DNA of 64,000 nt from positions 1,922,001-1,986,000 of the forward strand of contig NZ_CP139781.1 in the NCBI RefSeq assembly GCF_019679435.2, read 5' to 3'. The translations under genes and the position numbers were made by a program. Shown here in pieces: positions 17,001-26,500 of this stretch (the first letter of the stretch is position 1; each line of letters opens with the position of its first letter). The notes beneath the pieces are model-generated. The model searched no databases. It was not told the DNA's origin and saw only the letters and a program-made list of their open reading frames with translations. The DNA comes from Actomonas aquatica (GTDB lineage: Bacteria > Verrucomicrobiota > Verrucomicrobiia > Opitutales > Opitutaceae).

Positions 17001-19401
17001 TGCTGTCGCACGCAATCTTCCGGTTCCAGTCGCCAGCGATGTTTTATCCATCGCGAGTGGTGCTGATCATGGTTTGTTCATCAAAACGGACGGCACGCTT
17101 TGGGGGATGGGCTACAACTACTACGGGCAATTGGGGACAAGCACATCGTGGCGTTTACAATCCCCGATTCAGATTGCCTCCGATGTGGTTTCGGCGGCCG
17201 CCGGCGATACCCATACTCTGTTCATCAAGGCCGATGGCACACTTTGGGGAATGGGCGAAAACAATTTCGGCCAGCTGGGAGATGGCACGCAAACCGATCG
17301 GCATGAACCTGTCCAAATCGCGACCGATGTGGTTTCAGCAGACGCGGGTCACCACTTCAGTATGTTTATCACTTCGGACGGCCGACTCTGGGGCATGGGG
17401 TATAACTACCTTCATCAGCTGGGTGACGGCTCAACGAGCACTCGCATCACTCCGGTGCAGATCGCGACCGAAGTCGCTGCGGTATCCGTTAATGCAGATA
17501 CGACGGTGTTTCTCAAAACCGATGGCACTTTCTGGGCGATCGGCAGTAACTACTCGGGCCAGTTTGGAAATGGAACGACCGAAGATGCCAGCACGCCTTT
17601 ATTGGTGGCCACAGGACTATCCCAAGTGGTCACAGGATTTGGTCAAACTTGGCGATTCCGACCGCTTGCCCCAGACATCGCAGCGCAACCCGAGAATGCC
17701 TCAACAGTGGTGGGAAACCGCGTAATCCTCTCGGTCGAGGCCACCGGATCGGCGCTGTCCTATCAATGGCACCGCAATGGCGAAATTATCGCAGGCGCAA
17801 CAGCACCTAGTCTCGTAATTGAGGAGGTGTCGCTAAGTGACGATGCCGATTACACCGTTATGATATCTAATGAGCTCGATACCGTGACCTCCGCGCCGGC
17901 TCACCTAACCGTGCAGGCACCGCCGGTGATCGAGACTCAGCCCATCGCACAGACCGTGGTGACGGGCAATAGCGCGACCCTGAGCGTCACGGCAAACGGT
18001 GTGCCCGCACCAAGTTACCAGTGGCGCAGAAACGGCGAAGCGATTGTCGGCGCAACGGCGGCAAGCTTGGTGATCGAGTCGGTATCGTTGAACGACGATG
18101 CCGACTACGACGTCATGGTCAGCAACGCGGTGAGCACCATCACTTCGGAGACAGTGCACCTGACCGTGCATACGCCCCCGGCGATCGAGACGCAGCCGCT
18201 CGGCCAAACGGTGGCGATTGGCGAAAACGTGACGCTGACCGTAGTGGCCAGCGGAGTGCCGGCGCCCGAGTATCAGTGGCGCCACGACGGCGAGCCGATC
18301 TCCGGAGCAACCGACTCCAGCTATACCATCGCCTCCGCGATGGCCGAAGATGCCGGGAGCTACGATGTAGTGGTGAGCAACCCGAAGGGAAGCGTGACCT
18401 CCGATGCGACCACTCTGGTCGTCATCGAGGCACCGGTCATTACCCAGCACCCTCAATCGCAGGCCGGGTTTGTTGGCCAGAGTTACACGTTCACGGTCAC
18501 AGCTGAGGGGCCCGCTCCCCTGGCCTACCAATGGTTCAAGGACGATGGCGCAATCGCGGGGGCCACCTCCACGTCCTTCACTGTCAGCAGCACGAGCCTG
18601 GCAGATGCGGGGAACTACCGGGTGGAAGTCGCCAACTCGGCCGGATCGGTTTCGTCGGAAGCCGCCACCCTTTCACTCCTTTCCTTGTCCACCTCTCATG
18701 AAGTGCGGGGCTATGGCTATAGGGCTGGAGGCACCGTGATGATCGACAATACGATCACCTATGCTGGCCCTTTGTCCGGATTCGCTTGGTCAGTCATTCC
18801 ACCGTCAAACTTGGACCAGTCCTGGACTTTTGCGGGGGACTCCAACGAGGAGGGAACGGTGGTTTCCCCGCGTCCGGGCGACACCGACTTGTTGGAATGG
18901 AGGTGGACCATCGCGCCAGCGAGTCCTTTTACATTTTCCTACTCTCTCCAAGTTCCCGAAGATGCCACCGGGGTGCAGTCCTTGATCGCCCTGGCAACGC
19001 TCAGCTTGGCAGATAATGTTTTGGACCAGGTGGCCATACCCGATCCGCTCCTGTTGCCTGAAGCGCCCGCAACTCACTCTGCCGACGTGAACGATGATTT
19101 TCTCCTGTCATTGTCCGAGCTCCTTCGCGTAATCGAACTCTACAACTATCGGAGCGGCACCACACGCACTGGCGAGTATCACCCCGATCCATCGACGGAG
19201 GATGGTTTCGCCCCAGCACCCCGTGAAAGTGTCCCCGAGCAACTCCACTCGGCTGACACCGACCGCGATGGTGCGCTCAGTCTCTCGGAGCTGCTTCGCG
19301 TGATTGAACTCTACAACCACCGCGAAGGCACCCAGCGCACCGGTGCCTATCATCCATCCCCCAGCACGGCGGACGGTTTTGCCGTTGGACCATCATCTTG
19401 A
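14062..19401 (+). CDS. Giant exported protein: two RCC1 beta-propellers, Ig-like domains, paired EF-hand modules
   Basis: About 1779 aa. The ATG at 14062 (MKIRNSSPARFA) is preferred; an in-frame GTG at 14041 adds 7 residues. Order: signal sequence (cleavage near RVGAQ); a concanavalin/LamG-like region (about residues 45-255); an Ig-like domain; a first RCC1 propeller (six DG(T/S)LWxxGxN blades plus one diverged, about 350-690); two Ig-like domains; a second seven-blade RCC1 propeller (about 865-1200); four Ig-like domains with xYQWxxxG cores (about 1210-1545); a beta-rich spacer. The C-terminus is two ~54-residue modules, each with an EF-hand loop (canonical in copy 2, DTDRDGALSLSE) followed by LLRVIELYN. 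Likely secreted, calcium-binding and adhesive or carbohydrate-interacting; no enzyme domain recognised. Confidence 0.88.
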   Translation: MKIRNSSPARFAQMMANHIVASAPRCWFIFIVCWGGMAFTLRVGAQESVEFYASDFSGSENTALHEFDGWSTSDTQSTGIVDFEGDIGRKAYVGYVLPAGQTQVWAGHTVNGASPDAGRPVLSVSLNLAIIDSSNSQYDYFDLELFNGNGRRLASLNFSNYDLHVYAYSQASGSFVDTGATFENGQFYQVELLFDPAIDVWSAFIDGVPIWVDQPLVGTSEVVASPEAFYATWYPRDTESPGDNFLIFDEVSMKTQVRQTVPVFTATSPTVEVPPGFSPRLAVEATGGLLSYQWYQGESGDTSAPIAEATAAVFYTPAIVEPASFWVRVSNAAGTSDSETFALAPTTEPGLVLLGIGRNDPISFGGGDQQSYDQPVVISTGLAKVEAGMSHSLFLGTDGTLWAVGGNDYGQFGDGTTTKRDIPIQIANDVSSMAAGSNHSLFVKTDGTLWAMGYNEFGQLGDGTQQDRNVPVQVADDVVAVTTNVYHNLILKSDGSLWAVGFNSLGQLGDGTSTNRSIPVQIATDVASMAACYQHSVFVKTDGTLWGMGQNEYYQLGDGTTTSQTTPVQIATGVAMADVGDRHTMFLKHDGTLWGMGTNEFGELGDGTTTPRPTPVQLASEVSFVDSGIYHTLFVKTDGTLWATGYNDYGQLGVGDSQGRNAFVPVTSISGVQAISAGYEHTLMLQYLAITTQPSDQFVAIGQGTTLTVSTVGTEPDALHYQWYRGESGDISDPVIGAVGSTLDTGPLAFTTSYWVRVTHPQAVVDSPAANLTTVSTPMITAQPEATEVLPGFAATLVVNATGEALSYQWYARVSGDVSAPVEGATTAHFATPAVTNPVSYWVRVSNIAGEVASVDVQVTSQATQGFRLEGAGGVTVVQPGDDTFTNQLSPVHIADGIIGASPGRGHGLMIDGANRLWASGFNDHGQLGDGTNTTRLTPVKVAEGVVKAEASDGFSYFMTLDGTLWAMGENNNGQLGDGTAVARNLPVPVASDVLSIASGADHGLFIKTDGTLWGMGYNYYGQLGTSTSWRLQSPIQIASDVVSAAAGDTHTLFIKADGTLWGMGENNFGQLGDGTQTDRHEPVQIATDVVSADAGHHFSMFITSDGRLWGMGYNYLHQLGDGSTSTRITPVQIATEVAAVSVNADTTVFLKTDGTFWAIGSNYSGQFGNGTTEDASTPLLVATGLSQVVTGFGQTWRFRPLAPDIAAQPENASTVVGNRVILSVEATGSALSYQWHRNGEIIAGATAPSLVIEEVSLSDDADYTVMISNELDTVTSAPAHLTVQAPPVIETQPIAQTVVTGNSATLSVTANGVPAPSYQWRRNGEAIVGATAASLVIESVSLNDDADYDVMVSNAVSTITSETVHLTVHTPPAIETQPLGQTVAIGENVTLTVVASGVPAPEYQWRHDGEPISGATDSSYTIASAMAEDAGSYDVVVSNPKGSVTSDATTLVVIEAPVITQHPQSQAGFVGQSYTFTVTAEGPAPLAYQWFKDDGAIAGATSTSFTVSSTSLADAGNYRVEVANSAGSVSSEAATLSLLSLSTSHEVRGYGYRAGGTVMIDNTITYAGPLSGFAWSVIPPSNLDQSWTFAGDSNEEGTVVSPRPGDTDLLEWRWTIAPASPFTFSYSLQVPEDATGVQSLIALATLSLADNVLDQVAIPDPLLLPEAPATHSADVNDDFLLSLSELLRVIELYNYRSGTTRTGEYHPDPSTEDGFAPAPRESVPEQLHSADTDRDGALSLSELLRVIELYNHREGTQRTGAYHPSPSTADGFAVGPSS

Positions 19402-19461
19402 CCGGTCTCGATCACCAATGCCGAAAACGGCTAGATCGGAACGAACCGAACTTCGGCAAAT

Positions 19462-19490
19462 GCAAGCCCGGTAGCCTAAAGCTGGCTTGC
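19462..19490. other. Hairpin between the giant gene and fucA
   Basis: GCAAGCC (19462-19468) and GGCTTGC (19484-19490) form a perfect 7-bp stem with an inner AGC/GCT pairing. It contains GTAG at 19471. It lies 60 bases after the RCC1 gene stop and could terminate it or be a diverged REP. Confidence 0.4.
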
Positions 19491-19521
19491 TGAAACAAGG
19501 GTCTTCGCGTCGGTTGGGGTC

Positions 19522-20193
19522 GTGTCCAATTCATTTTTTCGTGAACAAATCATCGACACCTGCCTCGCTCTCGAGGCCCGTGGGCTCAACCAGGGCACCT
19601 CCGGCAATGTCTCCGTGCGCGACGAGGCCGGCACCGGTTTTTTCCTGACGCCCTCTTCCCTGCCCTACCACCAGATGACCCCCGACGACATCGTGCACGT
19701 CGATCTCGCGTCGGGCACCATCACCGGCACACGCAAGCCGTCCTCCGAATACCCCTTTCACCTCGCCATCCTTCGCGCCCGGCCCGACGCCCAAGCCGTC
19801 GTCCACACCCACAGCCAACACGCCACCGCGGTCGCTTGCCTGCGACGTGACCTGCCGGCGGTGCACTACCTCGTCGCCCTGTTCGGCGGCGCCCAGATCC
19901 GCTGCGCGCCCTACGCGACCTTCGGCACCGACGAACTCTCCGCCAACGTCGTCGCAGCCCTCAGCGACCGCCGGGCCGCGCTCATGGCCAACCACGGACT
20001 CGTCGTGATCGGTCGCAATCTCGACGAAGCCCTCGCGCTCACTGCCGAAGCCGAAACCCTCGCCAAACTCTACCTGCAAACCCTCGCCGCCGGCACGCCG
20101 CACATCCTGCCCGACGATGAAATGGCGCGCGTCGTCGACCGTTTCCGCGACTACGGCTACGGGCCAGTCGGAGGAATGAAGAAGGGTGAATAG
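19522..20193 (+). CDS. fucA: Class II aldolase, L-fuculose-1-phosphate aldolase-like
   Basis: Zinc-dependent class II aldolase/adducin family, 223 aa from a GTG start. The closest remembered relative is FucA: REQIIDTCLALEARGLNQGT and GNVSVR at the N-terminus, SSEYPFHLAI (catalytic Glu), VVHTHSQHATA (two Zn ligands), CAPYATFGT, and NHGLVV (third His). FucA cleaves L-fuculose-1-phosphate to DHAP and L-lactaldehyde. Members of the same family serve the DHAP shunt of methylthioribose salvage, so with mtnA nearby the substrate is not certain. The last codons overlap an inverted word-repeat element that fills the gap to the next, convergent gene. Confidence 0.82.
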   Translation: MSNSFFREQIIDTCLALEARGLNQGTSGNVSVRDEAGTGFFLTPSSLPYHQMTPDDIVHVDLASGTITGTRKPSSEYPFHLAILRARPDAQAVVHTHSQHATAVACLRRDLPAVHYLVALFGGAQIRCAPYATFGTDELSANVVAALSDRRAALMANHGLVVIGRNLDEALALTAEAETLAKLYLQTLAAGTPHILPDDEMARVVDRFRDYGYGPVGGMKKGE

Positions 20194-20506
20194 TGAATGA
20201 ATGGTGAGTGGTGAAGGTGGGGCGTGACCGCCGGGCGCGCGGATAGGTTCGCCGGGACGGGGAGGCAACGTGGGCTGTCGGGCGTAAAGCCCGACCCACA
20301 TTTATGGAGAGGCACTTACCGTGTCTGGCGAGACCGAGAGGCAATGGAGCGCGAGCAAGTTAAACCGCAGATGGCGGCGCCAAAGGCGACCAAGGCTCGC
20401 CCCCCTACCTTCCCCCGCCCCGCCTTCAGGGTCCTCCGCGAGTTTCGTGTGCCCCTCCCCTACCGCTTTCACCCTTCACCATTCACCACTCACCATTCCC
20501 CATTCG
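20181..20506. repeat. Inverted GTGAATGGTGAGTGG-word arms filling a convergent intergenic space
   Basis: The left arm (20181-20217) and right arm (20468-20506) consist of GGTGAA/GTGAGTGG words. They share a perfect 17-base inverted repeat (20199-20215 and 20482-20498). The left arm runs into the last codons of the aldolase; the right arm ends at the stop of the LysM gene. Inside is a further hairpin with TCGGGC/GCCCGA and outer GTGGG/CCCAC (20270-20299). No ORF is supported in this 313-base gap. Confidence 0.7.
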
Positions 20507-23500
20507 TTATGGAATCCGTAGTTCTTGGCCGGGGCGCAGGGCGTTGGCTTCGCTGAGCAACTCGCGGTTGGCCTCATAGATTTCCCGCCAACGCGTGGGC
20601 GTGCCGTAGTAGCGCAAACTGATGCGCGACAGTGAGTCGCCCTCCACCACAATGTGCGTGCGCGGCACTGCGGCCGTTGCTGTCGCCGGCGGCGTGGCCG
20701 TGGTGGTCACCACCGTCGAGCGCCCTGCTGTCACCGTCGTGGGCCCCGCGTTGGGGTTCAACACCCGGGCCGCGGCGGCGATCTGGTCCAACGTGTTTTG
20801 CGCCTGCCGCAAACGCCCCGCGAGCGCTGCGTTCTCGCGCTGTGCCTGCGCGAGGCGGGCTTCCTGCGTCTGCCGTTCGTTGGTCAGCGCTTCCTGCAGC
20901 CGCAGGTTGGCCGAACGATGCGTCACCAGTTCCTGCTCCGCTTCGCGCACGCGCGCCGCGAGCTCGGCGACCTGATCGCTGTCGGCCGTCGCTTCGGCCA
21001 CCGCCCGCTCGAGGCTGGCGATGCGCGAACGCGCGCCGTTGAGCTCGTTACGCACGCTCGCCAATTCTTCCACGCCTTCCTCCGCCCGCGCGGTCAGCGT
21101 ATCCTCGTTGGCCTGCAAACGAGCAATCACGTCGTTCAAACGCGCTCGCTCGGCGGTCCATTCGGCCACCGCGCTCGACGCCTGTTCCTGCGCCGCCGCC
21201 TCAGCCGCCGCGACCTGCTCGGCCAGGGCTGCGTTCTCGCGGCTCAAAGAATCATAGGCCCCCCGCAGCGCCGCCAAATCTGCCCGCACGTCCTCAAGCG
21301 CGGTCGCCGACGCGGTGAGTGTGTCAACGCGATCGGCCAAGGTCGCGCGTTCCGCCTGCGCCGCCGTCAAGTCGGACGCCAACGCATCGGCGCGTCGACT
21401 TGCCTCGGTCCGCTCGGTGAGGGCGGTGGCGACCTGTTGCTGCAGTTCGGCCTGCGCGGCGAGCAGTTCGTCGTTGTTGCTCGCCAGCGTGTTCACCTGG
21501 TCACGGTAAGCCTGCGCCTCCGCCAGCTGCGTATTCAAATTCTCGATGCGAGCCGTGAGCGCCTGCCGGGTCTGTTGCCAATCGGCTGGCGGCTTCGGCG
21601 CCGCCTGCGCCTCGCTGAGCGCAGTTTGCAACGCGAGGTTCTCCGCCCGCAACTCGGCATCGGCATTCACCAGTTCGGCGACTTCACGTTCGAGATCGGC
21701 CAAACGGCCCTGCGCCGCCTCCTCGTCCATCTCGCGGGTGGCGAGCAGGGCGCGATTGGCGTCGGTGAGCGACTTCGCGGTCTCTCGGGCGCGCTGCAAC
21801 TGCACGGTGAGCGCCGCAAACTCCCGGGCTGCCGCCGCCCGTTCCTCGGCCATCTGTTCTTCGACTTGCTGCACGCGGCCTTGCAGCGTCGCGACTTCCA
21901 TTTCGAGCGCCGGGTTCATGCCGGCTTCCTCGACCGCTGCAGCCTGGGCGGCCAGCGCCGCCGCAACCGCCTTTTCAGACGCCTCCAGGTCGCCCTGCAG
22001 GCGCAGATTCTCCCCCGTCAGCTCGGCGATGGTCGCGTTGTTTTCGTCCAACTTGGACTGAATACCGGCCAGCTCGTCGGCCAACTGACTGGCCTCGTTC
22101 ACCGCGTAATCGCGCGCTGTCACCAGTCCGGCGATACGTTCCGACTGTTGATCCGCATCGGTCAACAAACGTTCGGCGGACGCAAGTTGTTCCCGCAGGC
22201 GTTCGTTCTGCGTGCGCAGCTGACGCGCCTCGGTCTCCGCCGCCACCTTGGCCGACGCCACGGTGTCCAAATCCCCCACCCGGCTGCGCGCCAACTGCAG
22301 CTCATCCTGCAGACTCGCGATCACCCCGCGGGCTTGCGCCAGCGAGTCGCGTGTCGCCGCCAACTCACCGGCCGCATCCGTCGCCGCCGCCAGTTGGATA
22401 TTGAGCGTCGCCACCTCGGACTGCCACGCCTCCGCCGCTTCATTCGACGCCAACAACTCTGCCTGCAACGCCGCCAACTGGTCGCGCAGCGCCACGTTGG
22501 CTTCGCTGGTGTTATCCGCGGCAGCGAGCTCGGTCCGCAGCATGCCCAATTCCTCCTGCAGCGCCTGGACACGTTCCTCGCTTTCGGACAACGCGGTGCG
22601 GACCGTCACTACTTCGCCAGCGTCCTCCCGCGCAGCTTCAAGTTGAGTCAACAAGCGGTTCGCTTCCGCCTCCCAGCGTTCGGCATCGCCGGTTACCCCG
22701 GTCAATTGCGTCTCCAGCGCGGCCAGCTGATCGCGCATCGCGGCGTTGGTCGACTGCACCTCGGCGGTGTCGGCCAATTGTTCCCGCGCCTGCGTAAGCT
22801 CGCGCCGGAAGCTCGCCACGTCCTGCTCCCGCTGGGCCAAGGACGCACGGGCAGTCGCCAACTCCGCGCTCATCGCGTCAGCCGACTCAAGTTGCGCGGT
22901 CAACGTTTCCGACTCGCGCTGCCAACGCTGCGCTTCGTCCGTCGCCGACGCCAACAGCGATTCCAACGTCGCGACCTGATCGCGCAGCGCAGCATCGTCG
23001 GCCAAGCCACTCTCGGTCGCCGCCAGCCGCGCCCGCACCTGGGCCAACTCGGCGTCGAGCGACTCGGCCCGTTGCTGACTTTGCGCGAGCGACGCGCGCA
23101 CCGTCGCCAGCTCGGCGACCGTGGCTTCAGCCGACTCCAACTGATTCGACAAACGATTTCGCTCATCGGTCGCCTCCGCTAAGCGCGACTCCAGCGAGGC
23201 GATCTGGTCCTGCAGCTCGGCATTGTTCGCCTGCACTTCGCCCGCATCGGCGAGCCGAGCCCGCACTTGGGCCAACTCGGCGTCGAGCGACTCGGCCCGT
23301 TGCTGACTTTGCGCGAGCGACGCGCGCACCGTCGCCAGCTCGGCGACCGTGGCTTCAGCCGACTCCAACTGATTCGACAAACGATTTCGCTCATCGGTCG
23401 CCTCCGCTAAGCGCGACTCCAGCGAGGCGATCTGGTCCTGCAGCTCGGCATTGTTCGCCTGCACTTCGCCCGCATCGGCGAGCCGCGCCCGAACTTGGGC

Positions 23501-26500
23501 CAACTCGGCGTCGAGCGACTCGGCCCGCTGCTGGCTTTGCGCGAGCGACGCGCGCACCGTCGCCAGTTCGGCGACCGTGCTTTCGGCCGACTCCAGCTGA
23601 TTTGCCAGAAGGTTCCGCTCGTCGGCCGCTACCTCCAGGCGGGCCTCCAACGCCGCAACCTGCGCGGTCAAATCGCTGTTCGAGGTTTCAAGCTGCTGCG
23701 CCCGAGCGCCAGCTTCGCGCGCCTCCGCGAGCTGTGTCTCCAACCTTTCGATACGGCGAAGGCTTTGCGCGTAAGAGTTTTCCACCCGCCCCAATTCGTC
23801 CACTTCCTCTGCCGCCGTCTGCGCTTCCACGCGCCACTGTTCTACCTGCTCACGCGCGGTGGCCAACTGATCCACCAAGTTATCCCGCTCCGCGGCCAAC
23901 GCGGCCAATTGGGTCGAGGCGGTGTTTTGGCTGCGGGTCACCTCGGCTTCGAGCGTGGCGTAACGTTCCAGCAAATCCTCGTGCTCGGTGGTGAGTCCGG
24001 AAAGTGCCTGCCGGGTTTCGGCCAGACTCGTGGCCAAGCTTTCCCGCTCCGCCTGGGTGTCGGCGAGACGAGCTTGGACTTGGTTAAGTTCCTGATTGGC
24101 GGTCTCCAGTGCGGCCACCCGTTCGGCGAGCTCGCCCGACAGGCGATTGGCTTCGCGTTGGGTCTCGACGGTTTCGGTGCGCGCTTCGGCCAACTCCACC
24201 CGTAGGTTCGCGGCCGTGGCGTCCAGATCGGCGGCCCGCGCCAACGCGGTCTGCAAGCGGGCGATTTCGGTGGCGTCACTCTCGGTCTGCGCGGTCAAAT
24301 CCGCGACGGCCGCCTCGCGGTCGCGCAGGGCATCTTCCAACGAAGTCACGCGCGCTGCGCTTTCCTGCAAACTTTCCAGTTGGGCAGCGGTGGCGGTTTG
24401 GAAATCGGCGCGCTCGGTATTGGCTCTCGACTGCAGCGCGGCCAACTCACCACGCACCTGCTGGAGTTGCACGTCGGCCTTGCTGGCGAGGTCGCGCCAC
24501 AGGGCGGCGTCGGCGGCGGCGGCCCGAGCCTCGGTCAACGCGGTCTCCAACTCGCCCACCTGCGCCTGCGTCGCCGTGAGGGTCGCGTTGAGTTGTTGCT
24601 CACTCGCTTGGAGCGTGGCGAGAGAGTCCTCACGCTCAGCCGTGGTCGCTTGCAAACCGGCCACCGCAGTCCGCGCCGCAGAGAGCTGTTCATCCAAGGT
24701 GGCAACGCGCTCCACCGCCACCTTCAGCGCGGCCTCGGTCTCGGTTTGGCGGGCGAGTGCCGTGCGCAGTTCGTCGAGTTCGCGATCCCGACCGGAGAGC
24801 GTTTCCTGCAAGTCGCTGACCTGGACCTGCAGAGCGGCCAGCTGCTCGGCCTCCGCCTCCGCAGCGGCCAGGCGGGCCGACAATTGCAAACGATCATCAG
24901 CCGCCTCGTCCTGCATCTTTAACGCGAGGGTGATTCGTCTTTCGGCGTTGGAAAGATCGGCCGTCAGCGATGCGTTTTCCTCCCGCATTCCGGCCAAGTC
25001 CGCCGCCAGCGCGGTCGCGCGATCCTCGGTTTCCGTCAAAGTCGTGCGCAGGGTTTCGGCTTCGGCGAGTTGGGCCTGCAAGCTTGTGATCTGATCGGCG
25101 GCGGTGGCGGCGGTTTGTTCGGCCGCGGCCAAATCGGCGAGGAGTGTGTCCCGCACGTTCTGCATCTCAGCCAAGTCACTGGCCAAGGTCGCGGCACGAG
25201 TGTTGGCCTCTTCGAGGTCCGATGCCCAGATGGCTTCGTTGGCGAGCCGGGCGTTTAACTCAGTCAGTTCCGCGTTGCGTTCACGCACAACTTCGGCGCG
25301 GCGCTCGGCGATATTCTGCGCCTCCTCGAGCTGCGTGCGCAGACGGTTGAACTCGGCCTGCAACGTTGCGACTTGTTCGGCGTCGCTCTCGCGACGACTC
25401 TGCTCGCGGGCGGACTCGGCCCGCGCAGCTTGCAATTCGGCCTGCAGGGCGACGACGCGTTGATTGGCCTCTTCCAAATCAGAGGCCCAGATCGCCTCCT
25501 GGGCGACACGGCTTTCCAGCTCGGTGATTTGATCCGCGCTGGCGGCCAGCGCGGCGGCGCGTTCAGTGGCCAAAGTCTCCGCTGAGGTCAGGGCCTGTTG
25601 CGCGGCGTCAAGTTGACTTTGCAAGGCGACCACCGCGGCCCGCTGCGTCTCGCTCGTCTGCGCCGCGGCGGTCATCGCGCGCTGCAGTTGCGTTTCGAGT
25701 TCGGCCACGCGTTGCGTCGCGGTGGCGAGTTCGGCCGCGGCAGACTCAGCGGCAGTGAGACGGGCGGTGAGCGTCGCCACCTGTTCGCCCTGAGCGGCCA
25801 GTTCGTCGCGCAGGGTTTCGTTGCGCTCGGCGGCTTCGGCTTGAGCGGCTTGCGCCGCGTTTAAGTCGGCTTCGAGGGCAGCGACTGCGTTTCGTTGCGC
25901 GTCGGTGCTTTGCGCCGCGGCGGTCATCGCGCGCTGCAGTTGCGTTTCGAGTTCGGCCACGCGCTGGGTCGCCGTAGCAAGTTCGGCCGCGGCCGACTCG
26001 GCGGCGGCGAGACTTGCGGTGAGGGTCGCCACCTGTTCGCCCTGAGCGGCCAGTTCATCGCGCAGGGTTTCGTTGCGCTGGGCGGCTTCGGCTTGGGCGG
26101 TTTGCGCCGCGCTCAAGTCGGCTTCGAGGGCGGCGACTACGTTTTGTTGCGCGTCGGTGCGCTGCGCCGCGGCGATCGTGGCGCGCTGCAGTTGCGTTTC
26201 GAGTTCGGCCACGCGCTGGGTCGCCGTAGCAAGTTCGGCCGCGGCTGACTCGGCGGCAGCGAGACGTGCGGTGAGGGTTTCGACCTGCTCACGTTGGGCG
26301 GCCAGTTGTGTCCGCAGGGTTTCGCTGGCGGCGGCGTCCTGCTGCAAATTGGCCACCTGAGACTCGAGGGGCTCCAGGCGGGCGATCCGACTGCGTAGCG
26401 TGCCCAACTCCGTGGTGAGCGACGCGAGTTCGGCATCGGCCTGCTCCGATCGCGCCCGCGCTTCACGCAGGGCGGCGGCGAGCTCCCGGGCTTGCTCGGC

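Noticed and set aside
20654..23182. Long plus-strand ORF of 842 codons opposite the LysM gene, and a similar one at 26858-28276.
   Set aside because: Arg/Leu/Gln-rich low-complexity translation mirroring the coiled coil on the other strand; a product of high GC at third positions.
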